A stretch of 45,335 nt of DNA from DALYJJ01 sp031969915. GTDB taxonomy: Bacteria > Acidobacteriota > Terriglobia > Bryobacterales > Bryobacteraceae. Where the stretch lies: the NCBI GenBank assembly GCA_031969915.1, contig DALYJJ010000037.1, forward strand, positions 1-45,335. The letters run 5' to 3'. Every line of letters starts with the position of its first letter. Position 1 is the first letter of the stretch. The notes beneath the pieces are model-generated. The model was not told the DNA's origin. It ran no database searches and saw only the letters and a program-made list of their open reading frames with translations. Of the stretch, positions 17,411 to 24,780 are shown piece by piece. The translations under genes and the position numbers were made by a program.

Positions 17411-18811
17411 ATGATGACCCGCACCGCTTTTCTAAAGACTTCGCTGGCCGCGGCCGCGCCGGGGGCGGCTGCGGGAAGACCGGCGGCTTACCTTTCATCG
17501 AAAGACCGGCGGTGGCGGTTGGCGCCGGTGACGGCTGCGGCGATGGGAACGCCGGGCCTGACCCTGCACATCGATCCCTCCATCGGCTACCAGGAGATTC
17601 TGGGCTTCGGCGGAACCTACACGGAGGCGACGGCCTACAATCTGAAGCGGCTGAGCGCGCCATTGCGGCGGAACGTGCTGCAGCTGTTTTTCGATCCGGT
17701 ACGCGGAGCGGGGTGGTCGCTGTTGCGGACGACGATCAACAGTTGCGATGCGTCGTCGGGCTACTACGACTACACCAAAGGCTCGGCGAACCCTGAGGAG
17801 TTCAACATCCAGCCGGACATCGACAACTTCATGCTGCCGGGGCTGCAGGAGGCCCTGAAGATCTCCGGAGCGCAGTTCAAGATCTTCGCGTCGCCGTGGA
17901 CGCCGCCGGTGGGGATGAAAGACACGGGCCTGTTCAACAAGGGCAGCCTGCTGCCGCAGCATTACGCGGCGTGGGCGCAGTACATGGTGAGGTATCTCGA
18001 CGCCTACCGGGCGGGCGGGGTGCCGGTGTGGGGCTTGACGCCGCAGAACGAGCCGGAGGCTTACGAGCAAAAGTGGGACGCCTGCGGATGGACGGCGCAG
18101 GGGATGACGGAGTTTCTGGCGAACCATCTCATTCCGCGGCTGCGGCAAAGCCATCCGAACGTGCGGTTGCTGCTCTGGGACCACAACAAGAACCACATGC
18201 TGAAGTGGCTGGAAACGATGCTGGCGAACGGCACGGTGCGGGGGGCGGCCCAGGGGATTGCGCATCACTGGTATGAAGACGGGGAGGCGAAGAACTTCGG
18301 TCCGCTGGCGGAAGCGCAGAAGCTGGCGCCGCATCTGCCGCTATTGGCGACGGAGCAAGGCGTGTTTGGGGTGAAGCTGCTGGACGGGGATGTAGCGGAG
18401 CTATACGCGCGGGACCTATTGCTGAACATGCAGCACGGGTCGGCGGCATGGGTGGTGTGGGGGATGGCCTTCGACCACCAGGGCGGGCCGAATCATGCGG
18501 GGAACTTCAACCACAGCCCGATCATGATCGATGTGGAGAAGGGGCGGCTGTATCTGAATCCGTCCTACTACTACCTGGCTCATTTCAGCCGGTTTGTCCG
18601 GCCGGGAGCGCGGCGGATCCGGTTGAGTGGCGCGCCGGAGACGCTTCCGGCGGCGGCGTTCTTGCAGGCGAACGGGGATGTGGTGACGACAGTACTGAAC
18701 CCGGGGGGCGAACAAGTGCACACCGCGATCCATGCACCCGCGCGGCGAGCGATGGTGCAACTGCCGCCGGGTTCGATTGCGACAGTCGTGTTCCCGGCGC
18801 AGGCGAGCTAG
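17411..18811 (+). CDS. Secreted glycoside hydrolase family 30
   Basis: This 466-residue retaining glycosidase has a Tat-like or Sec leader (MTRTAFLKTSLAAAAPGAAAG) and a (beta/alpha)8 barrel with a small C-terminal beta domain. The start of the fold (YQEILGFGGTYTEATAYNL) is typical of GH30 (glucosylceramidase-like). The likely acid/base is Glu214 in TPQNEPE, and the nucleophile Glu315 in LATEQG. GH30 enzymes include beta-glucosidases, beta-1,6-glucanases and xylanases; the WSPYYDY-type substrate residues do not settle the choice. The final beta domain (ETLPAAAFLQANGDVVTTVLNPG) matches the family. It follows receptor 2, suggesting extracellular or periplasmic hydrolysis coupled to uptake. Confidence 0.9.
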   Translation: MMTRTAFLKTSLAAAAPGAAAGRPAAYLSSKDRRWRLAPVTAAAMGTPGLTLHIDPSIGYQEILGFGGTYTEATAYNLKRLSAPLRRNVLQLFFDPVRGAGWSLLRTTINSCDASSGYYDYTKGSANPEEFNIQPDIDNFMLPGLQEALKISGAQFKIFASPWTPPVGMKDTGLFNKGSLLPQHYAAWAQYMVRYLDAYRAGGVPVWGLTPQNEPEAYEQKWDACGWTAQGMTEFLANHLIPRLRQSHPNVRLLLWDHNKNHMLKWLETMLANGTVRGAAQGIAHHWYEDGEAKNFGPLAEAQKLAPHLPLLATEQGVFGVKLLDGDVAELYARDLLLNMQHGSAAWVVWGMAFDHQGGPNHAGNFNHSPIMIDVEKGRLYLNPSYYYLAHFSRFVRPGARRIRLSGAPETLPAAAFLQANGDVVTTVLNPGGEQVHTAIHAPARRAMVQLPPGSIATVVFPAQAS

Positions 18812-18864
18812 TGCTTGGACGGCCAAACGACTCGAGCGGGAGCAAAACCAGACGGCCGGACGGG

Positions 18865-20082
18865 TCAGCGGCCCCAGCGGACTTCGTGGAGGCTGAGGGC
18901 GTAGCGGCTGCCGGCGGGATCGCCGTCGATGTGTTTGGCGCTCCAGTTCGCCGAGTAGCAGATCCACAGCGATTCGCGGCCGCGGATGAACTTCGAGGGG
19001 ATATTGAAAAAGTAGGCTTCGGGGCCGAAGGCTTCGAGGTATTCGAACAAACGCCATTCGCCGGCGAGAGTCGGGGCTTCGAGGATCAGGGTGTCGTGAT
19101 GGCCCTTCCGCACGCCGCGGGTGATGCACATCAGGTAGCGTCGCACGCCGGGGTGCCAGGTGCAGGTGACGCAGCCGAATCGGCCGGGCCATTCGAGCAA
19201 GGGGGAGGACCGCGAGAAGTCGCGGACCCAGGCGGCGCGGCCGCGCGAGTCGCGGCCGGCAAAGAATTCGTAGGCAGCGAGATCGTTTATCTTTGCGGGA
19301 GTAGGTTGCACCCGCGCGAGATAGATCTGATCGCCTTGTATCCAGCTATTGCACGCGCCGGGCGAGGATGACCCGTGGGCGATGAGGTAGGCCATGCCGC
19401 CGGGGGAATGACGCATATTGCGGCCGAAGTCGACGAAGTGAGGCGAGCCGAATTTTGTTTTGGCCTTTGCCGGGTCTTCGGGGAAGAGCGGGTGGGCAGG
19501 GGTGTGCGGAGTTTCGGTCCAGGACTTGCCGAAGTCGCGGGAGATGCGGAAGCCGACGAAGGGTCCGATTTCGGTCCAGCCGACGCCGCCACAGTCGGGG
19601 CCGTTCTTGAGGGTGTAGGTGCCGTAGTACCAGACGCCGTCGACGACGAGGCTGCCGCAGGGGTAGCGGCCGCCATAGGGCAGCGGGCTGGCTTCGATTC
19701 GGGGCGGGAGGTTGGTGACTTCAAGGTTCAGAGGATCGTCGCCGCGAATGACAGCCTGGGCGGTGGCGGCTTGGCGGCCCATGAAGTCAAGGGAGTTGCA
19801 GGGGTATTCGGGGTGCCGGTCGTCGAACGCGCGATACTCCGCGACGCCGGGGAGGATGTAGCCGTCGGTCCAAGGCGAATAGAGGTTTCCGTCGGAGGCC
19901 CAGGAAGGGTACCAGGTGTCGGCATTGGTGTATTCGCGGTGGCGGCCGGTAAAACGCAGGCGGGCGAAGGGCGACTTCGGGAAGGGGGTGGAGGCAGGCA
20001 GCGGGCGCTGCCATTCGACGCCGCCGCGGGCGGGCGAGCCCGAGGCGAGAGTCAGCAAAAAGCTTCGCCGGCTGGACAACAT
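18865..20082 (-). CDS. Secreted propeller-like protein, sialidase/DUF4185-like
   Basis: This 405-residue protein has a leader MLSSRRSFLLTLASG with a Tat-like RRSF motif. The mature part carries repeated aromatic strand motifs (ADTWYPSWASDGNLYSPWTDG, GSLVVDGVWYYGTYTL, GFRISRDFGKSWTE, RRYLMCITRG, ESLWICYSANW), as expected for a five-bladed beta-propeller of the kind seen in sialidases, GH43/GH117 and DUF4185 proteins. ISRDFGKSWTE resembles a sialidase Asp-box. Catalytic residues cannot be assigned. The ATG at 20082 follows GAGGAGAG; an upstream start at 20121 would add 13 residues. It is divergent from the regulator and convergent with the GH30 gene, so it belongs to this glycan cassette. Confidence 0.75.
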   Translation of the reverse strand: MLSSRRSFLLTLASGSPARGGVEWQRPLPASTPFPKSPFARLRFTGRHREYTNADTWYPSWASDGNLYSPWTDGYILPGVAEYRAFDDRHPEYPCNSLDFMGRQAATAQAVIRGDDPLNLEVTNLPPRIEASPLPYGGRYPCGSLVVDGVWYYGTYTLKNGPDCGGVGWTEIGPFVGFRISRDFGKSWTETPHTPAHPLFPEDPAKAKTKFGSPHFVDFGRNMRHSPGGMAYLIAHGSSSPGACNSWIQGDQIYLARVQPTPAKINDLAAYEFFAGRDSRGRAAWVRDFSRSSPLLEWPGRFGCVTCTWHPGVRRYLMCITRGVRKGHHDTLILEAPTLAGEWRLFEYLEAFGPEAYFFNIPSKFIRGRESLWICYSANWSAKHIDGDPAGSRYALSLHEVRWGR

Positions 20083-20176
20083 GTTTCGAAGCTCTCCTCG
20101 CGGGCGGCGACCCTTTTTCATTGTAGTGGAGGAGTTTCCACCCCGAAAGGAATCCAGGTTGAAGGGCGCGGCTACG

Positions 20177-20186
20177 GTAACGTTGC
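20177..20186. promoter_or_regulatory. GTAACGTTGC, near copy of the receptor 2 palindrome
   Basis: Lies in the divergent region between the propeller-like gene and the regulator. It shares GTAACGTT-C with the palindrome at 13565-13574. It may be an autoregulatory site; unproven. Confidence 0.25.
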
Positions 20187-20221
20187 GTCAGGCGGAGGAA
20201 GGCCGGAAGGGCGATGATAGG

Positions 20222-21547
20222 ATGAGGTTGGCACTTCGCATGGCAGATCCACACAGCGCGGGGATCGCGGAGGAACCAGCGCCGAATCGCGACCCGGGCG
20301 GCCCTCTCCGCGCGCATCTGGAAGAGATTCTGGCGTCGCGCGTCTTAGAACGGGCCGACCAGTTGCGGCGGCTGCTGATTTATCTGGTGGAAGCCGAGGC
20401 CGACGGCAAGCGGGAGCACCAGACCGAGAGCGCGATTGGGGTGAACGTTTTCCGGCGAAGGGATTTCGATCCGAAGGCCGATACGATTGTGCGGACCCAG
20501 GTGTCTCGGCTGCGGCGGAAGCTGGAGCAGTACTACCTGGAAGAGGGTGCGCAATCGCCGCAGATGATCGTGCTCGAGAAGCACGGGTATCGTTTGAAGC
20601 TGCAGGCGCGAGCGCCGGGGGAGGCGGTGCCGGCCGTGCCGCCGGGGATCCGCGGCGATTCGAGAGAGTGGAAGGCTTGGGCGCACTTTGCGATGGGCGC
20701 GGCGGCGGCGTTGTGCGCGACGATGCTGGCGGCTTGGGTGCTGTGGCCGGTTCCGGGTTCGCTGACGAACGCGAGCCCGCCGGAGCTTGTGGCCGCAAAG
20801 CATCCGGTATGGGCGCCGTTGCTGGGGCAGGGCGGGCCGTTGAAGGTGGCGATCTCGACGCCGCTCTTCTTCCGCTCGGGTTCCACGGAGGTGCGCGACC
20901 ACCGCCTGAACCGGGTGGAAGACCTCGCGCTGGCTTCCAAAGTGTTGAAGCTCGAAGGACTGACGCCTGCCTGGGACCGATGGGTGAGCGCGAGCGAGAT
21001 GGAGGCGATCGCCTCGGTGGTGCCGCTGCTGGTCAGCACGCGGAGCAGCTACGACATCATCAACGGGAGGCAGTTTTCCGATACGCCCGACGTGGCGCAC
21101 ATGCGGGTGTTGGCGATCGGTCATCCGCGGGGGATGCCGGCGCTCGCGCGGATTCTGGCGGAAGAGCGGTTTGCCGTGGATGTGCCGCAGGCGGGCGTGA
21201 TCTGGAGCGGGATCATCGACCGGCGTCCGGCGCCGGGCGAGCCGCGCTACTTCGCGCCGCCGCAAGCCAGCATCGTTCCGAGCATGGACGAGATTCTTCC
21301 GGACTACGCACTATTGACTGCACGGCAAGCGAAGCCGGATGGCTACTTTCTCAGCCTGTTCGGAAACCGGACGCAGACTTCGGCGTTTCTCGCGAAAGCG
21401 CTGACCGATCCCGCCTGGCTCCAGACGAATCTTCCGGCGGCTTCATTGAACGGCGGGTTCCGATCGGTGCAGTATCTGTTCCGGGTGAACTACAAGTCGG
21501 GGCGTCCGAATAACGCGAACCGCATCGCGGAACACGTGGTCCGCTAG
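20222..21547 (+). CDS. CadC-like membrane-anchored transcriptional regulator
   Basis: This 441-residue protein has an N-terminal DNA-binding-type domain (about residues 20-130) of the sort common in Acidobacteria: a helix-rich part (LEEILASRVLERADQLRRLLIYLVE) and then the conserved DFDPKADTIVRTQVSRLRRKLEQYYLEEG and GYRLKL ending. A single membrane helix follows (about 155-177), and then a periplasmic domain of about 250 residues. CadC/ToxR-type one-component regulators sense an external signal and bind DNA from the membrane. The neighbouring receptor, GH30 and propeller gene are the obvious targets. The ATG at 20222 follows GGAAGGGCG; an alternative ATG lies 18 bases later. The open frame upstream overlaps the divergent gene. 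Confidence 0.8.
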   Translation: MRLALRMADPHSAGIAEEPAPNRDPGGPLRAHLEEILASRVLERADQLRRLLIYLVEAEADGKREHQTESAIGVNVFRRRDFDPKADTIVRTQVSRLRRKLEQYYLEEGAQSPQMIVLEKHGYRLKLQARAPGEAVPAVPPGIRGDSREWKAWAHFAMGAAAALCATMLAAWVLWPVPGSLTNASPPELVAAKHPVWAPLLGQGGPLKVAISTPLFFRSGSTEVRDHRLNRVEDLALASKVLKLEGLTPAWDRWVSASEMEAIASVVPLLVSTRSSYDIINGRQFSDTPDVAHMRVLAIGHPRGMPALARILAEERFAVDVPQAGVIWSGIIDRRPAPGEPRYFAPPQASIVPSMDEILPDYALLTARQAKPDGYFLSLFGNRTQTSAFLAKALTDPAWLQTNLPAASLNGGFRSVQYLFRVNYKSGRPNNANRIAEHVVR

Positions 21548-21661
21548 TTCCAGACGCGGCAAGGGCGGAGCAAAGGGCCATCGGATGCGGAGCATTGCCT
21601 CGCTGCTCGCCTGCATGGAAGCCAAGAAGTGCTGAGCGGAGACCGGTCGGCCGCCGGGCGC

Positions 21662-21785
21662 GTTTCTTCTGCTAGGGGGGGCCTGCGTGGGTCACGAACT
21701 TCTGGCGGTTCAAGGCAACGAGGCGGTGGTCTGGAATTTCCGGAACCTGCTGGCCTACTACTTGCCGCTGACTAGCGACCGGTAG
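21662..21785 (+). pseudogene. Internally deleted remnant of an X-type gene
   Basis: Bases 21662-21689 resemble the X signal-peptide coding region (CTGCTAGG-GGG-CCTGCGTG, with small differences), and 21689-21785 match the final 97 bases of X at 96 positions. About 860 bases of the gene are missing between the two parts. No start codon or full signal peptide survives, so this is not expressed as X. It shows that an X-like gene once stood directly before Y. Confidence 0.7.
21689..21785 (+). repeat. 97-base direct repeat, copy B
   Basis: Same-orientation partner of 13267-13363, one base different. It ends at the same stop codon (CGGTAG). Confidence 0.95.
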
Positions 21786-21845
21786 GTCGCGCCGGCGCCC
21801 GCCCGCCGAAGTATGCTGTAAGCGGGCAGGACACCTTCATGGGGT

Positions 21846-21891
21846 ACCTGCGACCCCTCTATCTGGGCTCGGCTCAATGAGTGGAGGAGTA
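21846..21891 (+). repeat. 46-base direct repeat, copy B (contains Y start)
   Basis: Identical to 13374-13419. It spans the ATG of gene Y at 21877. The spacer to the 97-base repeat is 60 bases here and 10 bases at copy A, so copy A looks like a deletion form. Confidence 0.95.
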
Positions 21892-22887
21892 AAGAGTACG
21901 CGAAGCCTGCTGATTCCATCCTTGTCGGTCGCCATTTTAGCGGCCTTGGCGCCGCAAATCGGCGGCGCTGCCAACCCGGTGGACCCCGCACTCAACGTGC
22001 TCTGGGAGCGCAACCTCGGCCCCCGCTACGACCAAGCTCTCTATCGCTGGGCCGTCTGCTCCAACGGCAGGTCGTACTTCACGGACGCAAGAGGCCGCAT
22101 TGCGGCCCTCGACTCGGACGGTCGTGTTCTGGACGACTCGGCGCGGCACTCGGAGTTGATCGGGACGGTCGCAATCGCATGCGATCCCCAAGGCAACCTC
22201 CGTGCAGTGAACGGTGGCCGGCTGCTGACGTTCTCTCTCGAGGGCGCCATCGGGCTCCAGTCCTCAGTCGATATCCAGAAGCACAAGCTCTCTCCCAGCC
22301 GGCTCCTGGTGACTCCTTCCAACAGCCTGATCGTCAGCGGTTCCCGGAACGGGTCCGCCTTCATTCACGTCCTGACCGAAGACGGTGCGCTCGTGCGCTC
22401 CTTCGGTGAACCGCCCGCCGAAGCTCCGGCTTCGCTATCCCGGGAATCGGCGCGGCGTGCGAGCATCGCGTGGGATTCCGTGAACAACCGCTTGCTTCAC
22501 GTGCCCATGAATCATTTCGATGTTCGAGCCTATGATCCCGGCGGAAGGCTGTTAGCCAGGAACCCGAAGGCGCTTGCCGAGGTGGAGCCTCCGTCGCTCG
22601 ATCCCCTGAGCGGACGACCCAGGCCGAACGATGAAGTGCTCTCCGTCGCCGCCTTGCCGGATGGCAGCCTCGCGCTGCAAGCAGCCGTGCTCGCGCAAAG
22701 AAGTTCCGGGAAGCGATTCCGAACCGGAGTCCTCGCGCTCCTGAACGCGGATCTCGCGGTGGTCCGCCGCATCGAAGGCCCGGTCCCGGGAATCCTCCAG
22801 GGCTCTCGGGCGGACGGGGCGCTCTACTTCATGTCGATCACCCCTGGGAATGGCATTCGCCTGATCGCAGCGAAACTGGCCGAGTAA
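21877..22887 (+). CDS. Secreted protein Y, probable beta-propeller
   Basis: This 336-residue protein has an N-terminal signal peptide (basic KSTR, then LLIPSLSVAILAALAPQIGGAA, cleavage near residue 31). The mature part shows repeats of the type seen in YncE/quinoprotein-like propellers (GRSYFTDARGRIAALDSDGRVL, GNLRAVNGGRLLTFSLEG, NSLIVSGSRNGSAFIHVLTEDGALVRSFGEP). No enzyme motif is visible. The ATG lies in a repeat shared with the region after X. X and Y were probably adjacent partners; both are secreted and similar in size. It is followed 67 bases later by the sulfatase operon. Confidence 0.7.
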   Translation: MSGGVKSTRSLLIPSLSVAILAALAPQIGGAANPVDPALNVLWERNLGPRYDQALYRWAVCSNGRSYFTDARGRIAALDSDGRVLDDSARHSELIGTVAIACDPQGNLRAVNGGRLLTFSLEGAIGLQSSVDIQKHKLSPSRLLVTPSNSLIVSGSRNGSAFIHVLTEDGALVRSFGEPPAEAPASLSRESARRASIAWDSVNNRLLHVPMNHFDVRAYDPGGRLLARNPKALAEVEPPSLDPLSGRPRPNDEVLSVAALPDGSLALQAAVLAQRSSGKRFRTGVLALLNADLAVVRRIEGPVPGILQGSRADGALYFMSITPGNGIRLIAAKLAE

Positions 22888-22888
22888 A

Positions 22889-22947
22889 GGACCATCGCGG
22901 CGCTTCTCCCTCTGGTCCGCCGTTCCGTGATATGAAAGTGGACCAGA
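22889..22947 (+). promoter_or_regulatory. Three-segment complementary leader before the sulfatase operon
   Basis: The gap between Y and the sulfatase holds GGACCA (22889-22894), TCTGGTCC (22911-22918) and GGACCAGA (22940-22947). The middle segment can pair with either neighbour, with 6 or 8 base pairs. The last segment ends seven bases before the sulfatase ATG, so pairing could hide the ribosome site. This may be an attenuator-like switch or a multi-site operator; no function is shown. Confidence 0.35.
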
Positions 22948-22954
22948 CCCGAAT

Positions 22955-24778
22955 ATGCCGCATCCGCTGTCTCGCCGCGCGCTCCTCGCCGCTTCCCCGC
23001 TGCTGCTCCGCTCCGCGCAGTCTCCTGCCCGCCCGAACATCCTGTGGATCACCTGCGAGGACTTGAGCCCCATCCTCGGCTGCTATGGAGACCGCTACGC
23101 CGCCACCCCGCACCTCGACCGCCTCGCCTCCCAGGGCGTCCGCTACACACGCGCCTTCTCCACCGCCAGCGTCTGCTCCCCCTCGCGCTCCTGTCTCATC
23201 ACCGGCGTCGTCGCCACCTCGCTCGGCACCATGCACCTGCGCGGCATGCAGCCGCTGCCTCCCGGCGTCACCTGCTTCACCGAACATCTCCGCAACGCCG
23301 GCTACTACACGTCGAACAACGAAAAGCAGGATTACAACTTCATCGCGCCGCCCGGCGCGTGGGATGAATCGAGCGCCAAGGCGCACTACCGCAACCGTAA
23401 ACCCGGCCAGCCCTTCTTCTCGGTCTTCAACCTGATGACCACCCACCAGGGCCAGATCCGCTACCCGCGCCAGGAGTTCGACAGAATCAACGCTTCCCTG
23501 CCCCCCGCGCAGCGCCATGACCCGGCCCGCGCGCCGCTCCCGCCCTATTATCCCGACACGCCCACCACTCGCTTGAACATCGCCGAACTCTACACGCAGA
23601 CCACGCTCATGGACGCCCAGGCCGGGGCACTCCTGGAACAACTGGAGAAGGACGGCTTGGCGGACGACACCATCGTCTTCTTCTTTTCCGACCACGGCAC
23701 GGGGCTCGAACGGAGCAAGCGATGGCTGCATGAATCGGGCACGCGCGTGCCTCTCATCGTGCGCTTTCCAGAGAAGTTCCGCCGCTTCGCGTCCGGCGCG
23801 CCGGGCACGGCCGTAGACCGCATCGTCAACTTCTCTGACTTCGCTCCCACCGTGCTCGCCCTCGCCGGTCTGCCCGCGCCGGCCTACATGCAAGGCGCGC
23901 CGTTCCTCGGCCCGCGCGTGCCGCCGCCTCCCCGCTACACGTTCTTCCACAGCGACCGCGTCGACGAAGTCGTCGAATGCTGCCGCTCCGTCCGCGACGC
24001 GCGCTACCAGTACATCCGCAACTTCCTCCCGCACCGGCCGCGGATGCAGCACAACGTCTATTCGGAACTCGGGCTGGTACGGCAGGAACTGCGGCGACTG
24101 GACGGGCAATTGAAGGGCGACCAGGCGCTGCTGCTCGCGCCCACGCTGCCTGCTGAAGAGCTGTACGACATCGCCAGCGACCCGCACCAGCTCCGCAACC
24201 TCGCCGCGGACCCCACGCACGCCGCCACGCTTCGGCGGCTGCGCGAACGCCTCTTCGCCTGGATCGTTGAGCGGCGCGACACGGGCCTGCTGCCGGAGCC
24301 CGACATGCTCGCGCGCGCGGCGGGGCGCAATCCCCGCGAGAGCGAGTTCCCCATCGCCCGCATCCTGGCCGCCGCGGACCTGGTGGGGCGCGGCACCGCG
24401 CAGGAAGCTAAGCTTCGCGAACACCTGAAGGACCCAGACGCCGCTGTTCGCTACTGGAGCGTGGTTGGACACACGGTATTGGGGAAGACGGCGGAAGCCG
24501 CCCTCAATGACGAGTCCGCCGCGGTGCGCATCGCCGCCGCGGAAGGTGTGCTCCGCGCCACGGATTCGCCGGAGGCGCGGGCAGCGTTGGAACGCGACCT
24601 CCTCTCACCGGACTCCGCCGTCGCCCTGCACGCCGCCATCGCCTTCTGGTACCTCGGCGAGAAGGCTCGTCCATCGCTCGGCGCGTTGCGCCGGGCAGCC
24701 GCCGTCGAAGCCGGCCAGCCCTACCAGCGCGGCTACGCGAAAGACACGCTCACCAAAACCATCGCCCGTTTCACATAA
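22955..24778 (+). CDS. Secreted sulfatase with C-terminal HEAT-like repeats
   Basis: This 607-residue S1-type sulfatase has a Tat-like leader (SRRALLAASPLLL). The formylglycine motif CSPSR is at residues 74-78, with Cys74 the residue modified to formylglycine. Metal-site residues are in ITCEDLSP near the N-terminus and in FFFSDHGTG. It resembles heparan N-sulfatase/arylsulfatase-like enzymes that release sulfate from glycans. After about residue 470 the protein changes to an alpha-helical HEAT/PBS-like tail (LREHLKDPDAAVRYWSVVGH, LNDESAAVRIAAAEGVLRA), a known addition in Acidobacteria and Planctomycetes sulfatases. No anaerobic or FGE-type maturase is in the window. It heads an operon; the next gene starts two bases after its stop. 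Confidence 0.9.
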   Translation: MPHPLSRRALLAASPLLLRSAQSPARPNILWITCEDLSPILGCYGDRYAATPHLDRLASQGVRYTRAFSTASVCSPSRSCLITGVVATSLGTMHLRGMQPLPPGVTCFTEHLRNAGYYTSNNEKQDYNFIAPPGAWDESSAKAHYRNRKPGQPFFSVFNLMTTHQGQIRYPRQEFDRINASLPPAQRHDPARAPLPPYYPDTPTTRLNIAELYTQTTLMDAQAGALLEQLEKDGLADDTIVFFFSDHGTGLERSKRWLHESGTRVPLIVRFPEKFRRFASGAPGTAVDRIVNFSDFAPTVLALAGLPAPAYMQGAPFLGPRVPPPPRYTFFHSDRVDEVVECCRSVRDARYQYIRNFLPHRPRMQHNVYSELGLVRQELRRLDGQLKGDQALLLAPTLPAEELYDIASDPHQLRNLAADPTHAATLRRLRERLFAWIVERRDTGLLPEPDMLARAAGRNPRESEFPIARILAAADLVGRGTAQEAKLREHLKDPDAAVRYWSVVGHTVLGKTAEAALNDESAAVRIAAAEGVLRATDSPEARAALERDLLSPDSAVALHAAIAFWYLGEKARPSLGALRRAAAVEAGQPYQRGYAKDTLTKTIARFT

Positions 24779-24780
24779 CC

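Larger units (their letters stand above)
21548..21876. other. Intergenic region with degenerate X copy before gene Y
   Basis: This 329-base gap has no intact gene. It holds a short fragment like the X signal-peptide region, then directly the last 97 bases of X, then a 60-base spacer, then a 46-base repeat that runs into the Y start. From 21548 to about 21661 nothing recognisable is seen. The regulator has no obvious terminator. Confidence 0.7.

Noticed and set aside
13267..21891. Transposon or integron as explanation for the direct repeats
   Set aside because: No transposase, integrase or terminal inverted repeats were seen; the repeats are gene-junction sequence.
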